From Phytophthora quininea (lineage: Eukaryota > Oomycota > Peronosporomycetes > Peronosporales > Peronosporaceae), in the NCBI GenBank assembly GCA_011947345.1, contig JAAVTG010000538.1, positions 248,001 through 312,000 of the forward strand: DNA of 64,000 nucleotides, given 5' to 3'. Each line of letters starts with the position of its first letter. Position 1 is the first letter of the stretch. The translations under genes were made by a program, and so were the position numbers. The notes beneath the pieces are model-generated. The model had not been told where the DNA came from. It searched no databases and saw nothing but the letters and a program-made list of their open reading frames with translations. Shown here in pieces: positions 54,667 through 63,710 of the stretch.

Positions 54667-54963
54667 GATGGGGAGTCGGTGAAGCTCCTAAGTTGGCCGG
54701 TAGTCTATTCGATGCTAATCGACAAGTGAGCTAAATGAGCTTGTCTACCGTTTGGGGACTCCGTGCCCCCGAGCACGAAGTTGGGTGGTTGACAGTCGTG
54801 TCAACACAAATGTCGTTATCTACTCGGAGGTCATCACGTATTGCGATACCGTGTCATCCTGCCTCGCGTTACGACTTGATGTGCACGAGACCATCCAGTC
54901 GCCACCACTGCGGCTGGCTGGGCATGGCTGGTGATCTCCGCACTACACTCCCTCCGCGCCAAG
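54667..54963. other. Upstream region of the RXLR effector
   Basis: No gene. The start codon of the effector is preceded by CTCCGCACTACACTCCCTCC, with no obvious initiator match. Confidence 0.4.
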
Positions 54964-55407
54964 ATGCGGTTTTCTTTCATCCTGATGGCGGCTGCGATCG
55001 CCTTTGCCTCGAGCGACGAAGTTTCAGCGACCACCGGTCTGTCGAAGATGACCCCGAGACAGATGGTGAACGGAGTTGAGGCCCTGACGGACGTTACGGA
55101 GAAGCGATTCCTGAGGAGCAAGACCATCGTTGAGGAGGAGGACGATGACGACAACCTTGACGATGAGGACGACGACGATAAGGAAGAGAGAGGACCGATT
55201 AACACAGCACTGTTCGAGCGGCTGATGCATTCTGACGACGAACAAGTCACCCGCATCGTCTCGGGTTGGCTGGAACACGTCTCGGCGACGGCACTTCGCG
55301 ACATGATGAATGCTCAGCAGTACGAGAGGTACAAACCCATTCTCGAAAAGCTCACGCAGGTGCGTCGTGAGAACGGCTACGACGTTAAGCGGGCGAGAGG
55401 CTCGTAG
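54964..55407 (+). CDS. RXLR-EER class secreted effector, 147 aa
   Basis: I choose ATG 54964 because it opens the signal peptide (MRFSFILMAAAIAFASS, cut near VSA). RFLR is at residues 48-51, followed by a very acidic stretch and EER at 74-76, the canonical host-translocation arrangement of Phytophthora effectors. The C-terminal domain (about 77-147) has ALFERLMHSDDEQVTRIVSG, WLEHVSATALRDMM and YERYKPILEKL, which fits the helical W/Y-type effector fold. The gene is intact and intronless. Such proteins are made in haustoria and act inside host cells; the target is unknown. A broken paralogue lies at 40,477-40,777. Confidence 0.9.
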   Translation: MRFSFILMAAAIAFASSDEVSATTGLSKMTPRQMVNGVEALTDVTEKRFLRSKTIVEEEDDDDNLDDEDDDDKEERGPINTALFERLMHSDDEQVTRIVSGWLEHVSATALRDMMNAQQYERYKPILEKLTQVRRENGYDVKRARGS

Positions 55408-55611
55408 AGCTCGACCGTAACGTTAGTTCTTTTCGTAAGAGGGGAAATATACTAACGGAGCTTGCCATCTTATCGCATCGAGTGTCCTTTGTACTAAATC
55501 CTTTATCTGATTGGTCAATCCACTTGAAAGTACAAAAATCGGAGGCCATGTCGAAGTGATGTAGTACCTCCATGAGAAAGATACCGCCTACAGATACAGC
55601 AATGCTTTATT

Positions 55612-56266
55612 TGCGGCAGCGTGGACAGTGTACAGTGGTTGTTGGATAACTATCTTCAATCTAAGCTTCCAGTCTACAGTGTCATGGATGAAGCTGCGAA
55701 ACACGGTAACTTAGAAGCTCCGCAATTATGCCGCAGTTTGGATTCTTTGTCGTCCCACGTCCCCGGATATGCTGCTGCGACGATGATTATAAAGCGAGCA
55801 TCACCTCAAGAGCCACGCGCTGGTAGGCTTGGAATTTATGTCGCTGACGCTGACACGATCGGAAAGTGATGCAAGACGAAACTGAAGTAGTGTTCACGTT
55901 TCGCAAAGAATGGTGTGCAACCGATGCTGTGGATGATACCACTGCACAAGGATGTTTATCTATGGTTCAGTGCTGCGCGCCAATCGACCCGAAGGATGCA
56001 CGACAACAGTGATCGAGGTTGCAGTGAAGTATGACCACTTCGCGGTGGTGAAAAGGCTACACACAGCGTAAAACTCAACATCGCAGATGAGTATGGCCAC
56101 TTCGAGATCCTGAAAAGCTATGTGCCAATCAATCCAAGGACTGTACCACCACGACTTTCACGGCGGCTATGACTGCTGGTCGCGTTGATATTGTGTGTTG
56201 GCTACAGAACCGATTTCCCAAGACGATCCCAACATTGTTGGTTGACGGAGTTAACGACTTTAATGT
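55612..56266 (+). pseudogene. Ankyrin-repeat gene remnant
   Basis: VDSVQWLLDNYLQSKLPVYS, VMDEAAKHGNLEAPQLC and AMTAGRVDIVCWLQNRFPKT match the 20.5-21.9 kb ankyrin gene in the same order. The middle (55,870-56,160) is badly frame-shifted. Dead. Confidence 0.7.
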
Positions 56267-56584
56267 TTTGCTGTTTCTGTTCTCAGTGTTTCACCCAGAC
56301 GGTTGTGATCTGTATTCGCAGCAGTCTACGCGTCTCCTAAAAGAGAAGGCCATGCCGCCTAGCGTGGCTGGAAGCCAACTATCCCCAATAAACGCTAGCT
56401 TTGGTGGGGATGTTTTCTACTATGGATCTTTAGGATTAATCAAGCAGAGGTAGGTTTTGCTAAGTTCCATTGGCAGCTCATCATGTCGAACCCTTCTTGG
56501 GCTTTCCCGGCAATGAACCCGAGCACTTGTCCACCGCGAATAAACCTTTCGCTTTCCACAGAATTTAACTCCAATTCTCTTGGA
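56267..56584. other. No supported gene
   Basis: 3' flank of the kinase gene; nothing recognised. Confidence 0.4.
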
Positions 56585-57605
56585 TCAGACAGTAACGTTA
56601 CGACCACTGGCCGCGAAGTTGAATGCACAGTTAATGACAGCACCTATGGGGATTCGTTGTTCCGGATTGAAGCAACACATACGTGCTACCAGGTGCCATT
56701 CCTGTTCGTCGAAACAGTCGGAGCATGCTGGCAACATTTTTCTGTCGGTCACGTTGTGTATCACTGTAGCATCCGGCAACGTATTTCCCCATGGAGGTTG
56801 TCCCGTAACAACCTCTATAATGCACATGCCGAGCGAGTAAATATCCGATGCGAACGTCGGTTTTGCGCCCATCAAACACTCTGGAGCCTTCCATCGAAAT
56901 GCTCCAAGCACACTATCGTCGTCAGGTTTTGGAGCGTCTGCACGGTTCGTAGCAATGCTCAGTCCAAAGTCTGCGAGTTTTGCCGTAGGTGACCGGCCGA
57001 TGCTGGCACAGACCAGAATGTTGTTTCCCTTCAGGTCACGGTGGACGATGTTATGGTCGTGGAGATGTTGGAGCCCCAACGCTGCATCTCCAATTGCTGA
57101 CCATATTTTCCCTCGACTTTTGCCCCCGCAGATATGAAGTCAACGTACCGTGCTTTGCCCGTTCACACACGAAGAACGGTCTCCCTTGATGACACGCCCC
57201 ATACAGCTTAATCAAGTTGGGGTGGTTCAGAGAGAACCACAAATTTGCTTCGTGACGGAATTGCTCCCGATTCTCTTGGTCCGTTTGGTCCAGCAGCACT
57301 TGCTTCACCACCACATCGGTATCAAGCCACTCGCCGTGATACACGGCGCCGAAAGATCCATCTGCAATGTGCTTCCCTAACTGCACTTGATACGGAGGGA
57401 TGAACCACACAGGTAGCTCCCCGCCATTTTCGATCGAAAGAAATTCTGTTGATGATGCCATAGTACTTGACGGCAATTTGTCTCTAGAGTACGCGCTGAT
57501 CTCGTTTATTGCTTCGAATTGCAGCATTGCCACCGCTTCACATCGTTCACTTTCGTTCGATAGCTGGCTCAGCAAGCGGGTCGGATCGTCAAGACAGGTC
57601 TTCAT
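56585..57605 (-). CDS. TKL-type protein kinase, catalytic motifs intact, one frame break
   Basis: From ATG 57605 (MKTCLDDPTRLLSQL) a helical N-terminal part leads into the kinase domain: glycine loop IADGSFGAVYHGEW, catalytic Lys in VVVKQVLL, HPNLIKLYG, then HRDLKGNN, ADFGLS, FRWKAPE and ASDIYSLGMCIIEVVTGQPP. All key residues are present. The frame slips at a five-base C run (plus 57123-57127), where one base too many explains it. The sequence before 57605 stays open back to about 57677 and is protein-like, so the protein may begin farther upstream and may be joined to the pseudokinase that ends 130 bp before. Confidence 0.78.
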
Positions 57606-57806
57606 GGTGCTGCGTTGGCGTTGGCGGCTCTCTGTCCACGCTGTTCGCCACTTATGTATGGACTTCACCACCACCACGAAGGCTCAGAGCAAGCAATAAG
57701 GAGTCAATTTCGTGGTGGAAGCTGTAGTTCTTGCCGGAGATGGTTCGAGAGGTGCACATACTAGCAATGGCGTTTGTACCACCCAGCGATTGTTGATCCA
57801 GCATAT

Positions 57807-59348
57807 CTAAAAGCGCAGTACGATGAGACTAAAATGTTCGACCAGCTCGACTGTCGCATGTTCTGTCGACAAGAGCATTTGGTCAAATACGTCTAGCAGA
57901 TGATCAAGTACGGGGCGATTTACTTCATTGAAATCAGCATTTTCTGGTTCATCACACAACATTTCAGCTTCCTCTAGTGCGTCTGGCAAGGCCATCCCAA
58001 GAGTCTGGATCTCGTAGGAGCGCAGGTTCTTAACCATGGATGAAGGCGTTCGAGGTGCGGCAACAAACGATCGACCATGCCACTTGGCCAGAACTCCCAT
58101 TTCGTGGATAATCTCCACCATGGACGGTCTAGCAGAAGGTTCAAAGGCGCACATTCTCTCCAGAAGACCCCACTCCGCTTGCGTTATGCAATCAGGTTGG
58201 TCACTTGGAAGCTTATGGGGAAATAAAACTCGACGGTCATTGCTATTATTCAGACGGTCTGCCATTAGAATTTCGAGGATAGCACGTCCGAACGCATGAA
58301 CATCTGAATGAATCAAAGAATCTCCACCTCCCCTAAGACTGCTGAGACCTGCTTCTGAGTAGTGCAGCAGTCCCATACCACTCAGAACGCCTTTCCGCGA
58401 CGACTGGGAGAATAAAAGATGTCTTGCAGAAAGCTTCTGGTGCACGATACCGCGGTCATGGACGTACTGGAGACCCAATGCGCACTCCATTAAATGACCC
58501 CACATAACGTACGCTTTCTTCATCACGTATTTCACACTTTTCCTCTTCCTACCTCTCTCTCCTCTCGTCTTTTTGTCCCTCTTAGCGTGTAAAACAGAAG
58601 TTCATCACACGCTTCGTGGATAACGAACGGATCCGCTACATGGCACGAGCCAAACACCTTTCGCACGTTCGGGTGGTGCAATTGAGTCCACACATTGGCC
58701 TGACGGATACACGCTTCTTCTCCTCCTTGTACTGGAGAAGTCTTGGCTCGGAACCACTCCAACTCTGACGTAGCAAACCAACTCGGCAGTTCCCCTACCA
58801 CCACATTCCCACGACTTGCCACGATATCAAATACAGCCGAAACAACGTCCAATTCTTCTGGAATCAACACGTATCCTAGTTCATCCACTTGATGCTTCAA
58901 TGACGTTAAAATCTCCACTTGCTGCGCCTCGTTGCCAATCTCTTGAAGCAATAAAGCTTCATTTCTAAGTAAACTTTCCACTTGTTGTAGCCATACCTGT
59001 CGTTCCTCCCCAAGTCTTGGTACCATTTATCGCCGACTATGTCTCCTAACTCGTCCGAAACTCCCAACACCGACTTGATCGTTCGTTGCAATAATTGAAC
59101 CACCGTGCAGTATCCGCCAGTCGAACTAAAATCCTCTTTTCGAGCTCGAAAGTTTTTAAATGTTTTGTCAGAAACTGGCCGCTTCGAGCCACCGCCATGT
59201 CATCGTCAGAACTTCGGGCCAGCTCACGTAGAGCCGCCACGAAGTGGTCCCCAAGAACTGCCGACGTAGTGACGAGTCCCACACAACTCGAATGCCACCG
59301 ATTGCTACGGGGAACGCGAGGGTCCACCCATCGCTTCCAGCACTGCAT
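57807..59348 (-). CDS. Pseudokinase (TKL-like) with helical N-terminal region, frame interrupted
   Basis: The minus strand reads an N-terminal helical part (FVAALRELARSSDDDMAVAR), then LLLQEIGNEAQQVEILTSLK, LPSWFATSELEWFRAKTSP, NVWTQLHHPNVRKVFGSCHV and CDELLFYTLRG. After a frame slip near 58,540 comes the C-lobe: LQYVHDRGIVHQKLSARHLL, GMGLLHYSEAG, DVHAFGRAILEILMA and MCAFEPSARPSMVEIIHEM. The catalytic HRD is HQK, the DFG is GMG, and no glycine loop is seen, so it cannot be an ordinary active kinase. A second slip lies near 59,030. The stop at 57807 is followed by an open, protein-like linker leading to the next kinase. Confidence 0.75.
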
Positions 59349-59595
59349 GGGTTGTTGGCTATTTTTTAATAATAATTGTGGTAATGTTTTTAATAGAAAT
59401 ATGCTGTTTCGTACATGTTTTCAACAGACAGATACAATAAGTGATAGCTGAAGTTCCAGCACCTGGGCCGCTTCGAAGTACTTCTGTACTACCGATGGTT
59501 ACTAAATGAAGTTTCTCGAATGTTGGTGAAGCGGCCCAAACGCGCAATCTTTGGTTCGCAGAGATATCGCGAGGAAAGTTTGGCCTTGCCCTTAA
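59349..59595. other. AT-rich intergenic DNA
   Basis: ATTTTTTAATAATAATTGTG at about 59,361; no gene seen. Confidence 0.4.
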
Positions 59596-60107
59596 ATGCG
59601 GAAGATACGTGGCCAATTGATGGCAGAATTGTCCGATAGCACGCTTCGTTGCGATGAGGAAATGTATTCACGAGAGTTAATCGAGTGGGTTTACTCGAGC
59701 TGTGGTGCGTTATTTGATTCGAATGTGTTTGAACCAGTCATGTCGGCGGCGATTGTAAACCAGATGACCGGTAATCTCACACTGAAGATGCCAATCCAAA
59801 TGGGAAGGAAGTTCGCGTATGACCTGAATAGAAGGAAGCGCATGATCCTTCGGAGCTGTCCGGACTGGAAAGAGTTGTCGTACTGTGATGTTCGGCTGAA
59901 CTTTTGCAGCTTTCGTCTAAGCACTTTGCCAAATCTGCGAGTCGATTTGCGAATCCATGCTTTGCCGCTCAAGTCTATCCCTGTTGACGTGTCAATTGAA
60001 GACGATACACCAATTATCGCAGCGTTTGAAAACAGTGAAGTCGAAGCTTTAAGCAAAATGCTCTCGTTGCTCATTTCGGAATTCACCTCGTCTTCGGCAC
60101 TCCACCT
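59596..60107 (+). pseudogene. LRR-like family, copy C fragment
   Basis: FEPVMSAAIVNQMTGNLTLK parallels FESMITALIVNQTTSNLTIK of copy B at about 37,350. LPNLRVDLRIHALPLKSIPV looks leucine-rich. The start and end of the family gene are missing. It runs into the promoter of the Kazal gene. Confidence 0.5.
60070..60084 (+). promoter_or_regulatory. Initiator-like element of the Kazal gene
   Basis: CTCATTTCGGAATTC lies about 31 bp before ATG 60115, at nearly the same distance as the identical word before the chimeric Kazal gene (31,624-31,638). Confidence 0.6.
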
Positions 60108-60114
60108 CGACACG

Positions 60115-60535
60115 ATGAAGTTCACTCTCCCCTCGCACTTGTCACCACCGCTGTCGTTGCCAGCAGCGTCCATGCAGATGATATAATCAACGAAGGGCCC
60201 GGTCCCGTCGTGATCCCGGGCATCACTGGGTACTTCCATCCCATGGGCAGCAACTCGTCCAGCGACGGAGCTCCAGAGTTTGGTCCTGGGCCTGAAGTTG
60301 GTCGTGAAGCGCCGACGAACGCGTCCGCATCCGACCCGCTTTACCAAGGCTACTCCGACGCCGCGGGTGAGCCCGCCAGTTGCGACAAAATCTGCTCCGT
60401 CGTCGAGGGAACTACAAACCTGTTTGCGGCTCGAGCGGCCACAGCTACCTCAACTCCTGTCTGCTGGAAATCGCGAGTTGCAAGCACCCCTCCGAGAAAA
60501 TCACCAAGGCTTCCGATGGAACGTGCTCATCCTAA
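60115..60535 (+). CDS. Secreted Kazal-type protease inhibitor with GPGPEV spacer (two frame breaks)
   Basis: ATG 60115 starts MKFTL. At a four-base C run (60129-60132) the frame slips, and the other frame continues a signal peptide ending in SSVHA. It then reads INEGPGPVV, EFGPGPEV, a SDPLYQGYSD segment and GEPASCDKICS. At GGG (60407-60409) it slips again, and the last frame gives the Kazal core YKPVCGSSGHSYLNSCLLEI with C-x-H-P and a final Cys, stop at 60533. Both slips need one more base in a run. The domain order (signal, GPGPEV module, Kazal) equals that of the chimeric gene at 31,593. It would inhibit extracellular serine proteases, in plants of the subtilase type. Confidence 0.8.
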
Positions 60536-60976
60536 AATGAACGACTGCAATGAGGGTTGGCGCGTACAAGGTGCTACTGAACAGGCAAAGTTTCTCTCCT
60601 TCAGATAGTATAGCAGACTGATCCGCTACCAGCGCCTAATAAGAAATCCAAACTTAAGAGACAGCATTGACAACACAAAGTCGTGGCGAGTGGGTTGCTA
60701 GTTTTGCGCGGATTCAGAAATATGCTTTCCGTTTCGTCCGTGACCGTCTTCCAACTCTCAGATGGGTCTGTTGCGGTGCAATAGTTATGAAGCTTGCAAG
60801 ATAGGTTGAACCCTGGCTCATCAGAAGAAATTGAACTGTTCTCCGCTTTGAGCCCCAAGGGCTATCCAAGTTAACGCGTCCGTAAGTGATGATGCACAAT
60901 TCATCGCAAAATTGATACAACGTTGTGCACTTCCGAATTCGCCTCGTAACACTCCACTCTCCGACAAAACTCACAG

Positions 60977-61273
60977 ATGAAGTTCGTTCTCGCACTTGCC
61001 GGAATTGTCGCTGCTGCCGTCGCTACCAGCAGTGTCAATGCGGACGGCGAACTCAACCTCGGCCCAGGCCCTGAAGTGACCATGAACAAATCGGAAGCGG
61101 ATGCGATGTTCAAGAGATACTTCGACGCCACGGGACAAAATTTGACCAACGAGCCTCTTTACCTCGGTCCCGGCCCGGAAGTGATGCTGAACAAGTCCCA
61201 GTCGGATGCGCTTTTCAAGAAGTACTTCGAGGCCATGGGACAGAAATACGGCAGCGGCAGCGCTGCCAAATAA
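60977..61273 (+). CDS. Small secreted protein with two GPGPEV-NKS repeats, 98 aa
   Basis: ATG 60977 gives MKFVLALAGIVAAAVATSSV and then the same two repeats as the left-arm gene at 39,869 (NKSEADAMFKRYFDATGQ and NKSQSDALFKKYFEAMGQ). It ends YGSGSAAK where the other has YSSGSAAN. The frame is intact in both arms, although the neighbouring genes have decayed. Upstream the word CACTTCCGAATTCGCCTCGT is kept in both arms and resembles an initiator plus flanking element. Function unknown. Confidence 0.87.
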   Translation: MKFVLALAGIVAAAVATSSVNADGELNLGPGPEVTMNKSEADAMFKRYFDATGQNLTNEPLYLGPGPEVMLNKSQSDALFKKYFEAMGQKYGSGSAAK

Positions 61274-61306
61274 CCAACCAAGCGAGGGTTCTGGACGGCG
61301 TCACCT

Positions 61307-61565
61307 TGTAGTAGGTCGAGGATTCCAAAGACACATTGAACACCAACGTGGGAGCTGGAACTCCCAAAGCACCAACATGTACTATGATAGCTGCTTAGGT
61401 CTCTTGCGGGTAAATCCCAAACTGTGGACGAGAGTCTCCTCGAGGCCTCCCGTACCACAAACTCTTTCCCCGTCATCGCGTCTTACCTGCCCATTTGGGC
61501 AGTCCAGGAAGACGACAGGTGAAGCTTGAGCAACTGGGCGCGGCAATGAGCCGCAGCCCACTACA
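61307..61565. repeat. Long terminal repeat, left
   Basis: 259 bp, apparently identical to 62449-62707 by eye, which means a young insertion. Confidence 0.9.
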
Positions 61566-62448
61566 CTGCCCACCAAAGCTTCGCATGGCGATATCGTGAC
61601 CGTCTGCGAGTCGTTTTCAGCGCCGTTGCCTTCGTGGATTGGTCTGCTTGCTCCAATAGCCGTTTAGCTCAGCATTCGTACTCCAGCGCATTCCTGGTGT
61701 TAATCCCGTCGCCCTCCGGGAGCTGCACGGCGATCTCGAACACCATCAGGGAATCACCATTCAAGTACACTGTCAACACGACCTTGATCTAGCTCACCAA
61801 CCACTTGCACCGCACATACACTCTCTTGCCACGTTCACCTTCACCCGAGTTGCTATCCCCAGCACATCCTCATGCCGCTAGCAGAGCTCGATCACTTGAG
61901 TAGGAGTAGGATACGCCTAGCTTTCTTGCAATGTTCGCTCGTGCTATTGCCAACTCGACATGAACCAACCTCCTCGGGCCAGCCACGTTTGACTCGCACA
62001 CGCCTCCACGGCATGTGCTCGGCGCATCCCTCCACGGCGTCATCTTACGACTACCAGCCACCTCGGGCCAGCAATCTTCGGATAGCATACGCCTCCAGGG
62101 CGCCGCCAGCCACCTCGAGCCAGCTTGCCCTCACCACGCGCGGCCCAACCTCCTCAGGCAGGCTACGCGGAACTTGGCGCTGCCACACGCGCACCAGCCA
62201 CCTAGGCTGCACGTACTCGGCACACATCGCCAGGGCACGGCGTTGTCCTTGCGCCTCACGCTCGCCGTCCCTTCCTCACTTGCTTGTCCAGCCGCCGGGT
62301 CTCTCATTTGCCCGCGCTGGTCGGCTCGACGCTCTGGGGCCGAAGGCACCAGTGCTACTGCATGCCAACAAGTTAGTAAGGTAACTCACAGCAAAGAGAA
62401 ACTATACTCGTTGCTTAGCACCCTCTCCCCAGGCACTAAAGTTAACTT

Positions 62449-62707
62449 TGTAGTAGGTCGAGGATTCCAAAGACACATTGAACACCAACGTGGGAGCTGG
62501 AACTCCCAAAGCACCAACATGTACTATGATAGCTGCTTAGGTCTCTTGCGGGTAAATCCCAAACTGTGGACGAGAGTCTCCTCGAGGCCTCCCGTACCAC
62601 AAACTCTTTCCCCGTCATCGCGTCTTACCTGCCCATTTGGGCAGTCCAGGAAGACGACAGGTGAAGCTTGAGCAACTGGGCGCGGCAATGAGCCGCAGCC
62701 CACTACA
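62449..62707. repeat. Long terminal repeat, right
   Basis: Pairs with 61307-61565 and is followed by CACCT. Confidence 0.9.
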
Positions 62708-62821
62708 CACCTTCAGCAATTGCTGTGTACTGTAAAGCTGAAACTCAATACACCGCAGCACTTGCATTCTTCCAATACAGCCGTAATTACCCTCTTGTTA
62801 GTTGCGGTTTGTCACGACACG

Positions 62822-63390
62822 TCAACTTCCGTCGCTGAAGCTAGAAAACACACAAACACGCTGCATTTGGTAGAGCACGTCGCTCGCAGTAGGTCGTGTC
62901 ATCCTACCCAATCCGATCCATTCCTCGGAAAGATTGCTCGTAAACTCGATCTGTGCTCTCCCAACCGCAACCATCTTCATCAACGGTGTTTCTGTCGGTC
63001 TCCTTCCTAACTCAGTCGTCACTTTTGCAATGGCGTTGTTGTATGGAGATCGATTTGTACTCAATTCGGAAAACGCCACGCTGAACCAGAAAATATCAGC
63101 AGTGGCGTCGTATCGCTTCCCCATGATTATCTCGGGCGTCATCCACCGTCGAATACAAAGTCCTGTGTACGTCGCATGTCCAGTCAACCCATGAGGCACT
63201 CGACTCGATCAATACGGCGGAGCACCGAGAACAAATCGCCGCCACGCAAAAACTCGAAGAGGTTCGAGAATTTCTTCCACGCAATACCGATGAAGCGCAC
63301 GATTCAAGGTTGCATCGATGCAACCGATAGTGACACACGTACATGTAGCACCTGATCACCCGTGCCGCACGTTATGACATGCACTCGTGA
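62822..63390 (-). pseudogene. TKL-type kinase C-lobe remnant, right arm
   Basis: Inverted copy of 38860-39429 with the same RRWMTPEIIMGKRYDATADI and RPTASDVLYQMQRV words. It differs near the C-terminal third (SEEWIGLGR for PELLIGLGR), where the left copy has extra bases. Confidence 0.7.
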
Positions 63391-63644
63391 TGGTCAAGAA
63401 CGGTATGGCTGAAGTTGGTCACTTCAAGGGATACGATGCAGGCGTCTAAGACATCACTGGACTTATTGAACTGGCTGATCGCAAAAAATAATCTGGAAAG
63501 TTTTGAGTAGCTTCACTGTGGTCCTCGAGCAATACCTAAGCAGCTCCTGTTTCCAGTGAGGCTGAAGGTTATCAAATATAATGATCGCAAAATCGAACCC
63601 AGGTTTTGGAAAACGTCAATGATTCGGGCACGTCTAGGAGCAAA

Positions 63645-63710
63645 ATCGTCGTCGTTGTCGTTGTCGTTGTCGTCGTCAACGCCATCGCCATCACCATCGC
63701 CATCGAATCC
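63645..63710 (-). repeat. Trinucleotide microsatellite, right arm
   Basis: GTCGTCGTTGTCGTTGTCGT and on, the counterpart of 38535-38600 with a different repeat number. Confidence 0.8.

Larger units (their letters stand above)
61307..62707. mobile_element. Mini LTR retrotransposon (TRIM-like), 1401 bp
   Basis: Two 259-bp direct repeats (61307-61565 and 62449-62707) start TGTAGT and end ACTACA. CACCT precedes the first and follows the second as a 5-bp target duplication. The left arm of the inverted duplication shows the empty site (about 39,535-39,565). The 883-bp inside codes for nothing recognisable and has short repeated words such as CAGCCACCTCGGGCCAGC. Non-autonomous; orientation and primer-binding site are not clear. 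Confidence 0.88.

Noticed and set aside
61382..62671. Several open frames inside the mini LTR element, including a 218-codon one
   Set aside because: No similarity to gag or pol, Pro/Ala/Arg-rich translation of GC-rich repeats, and they cross LTR borders.
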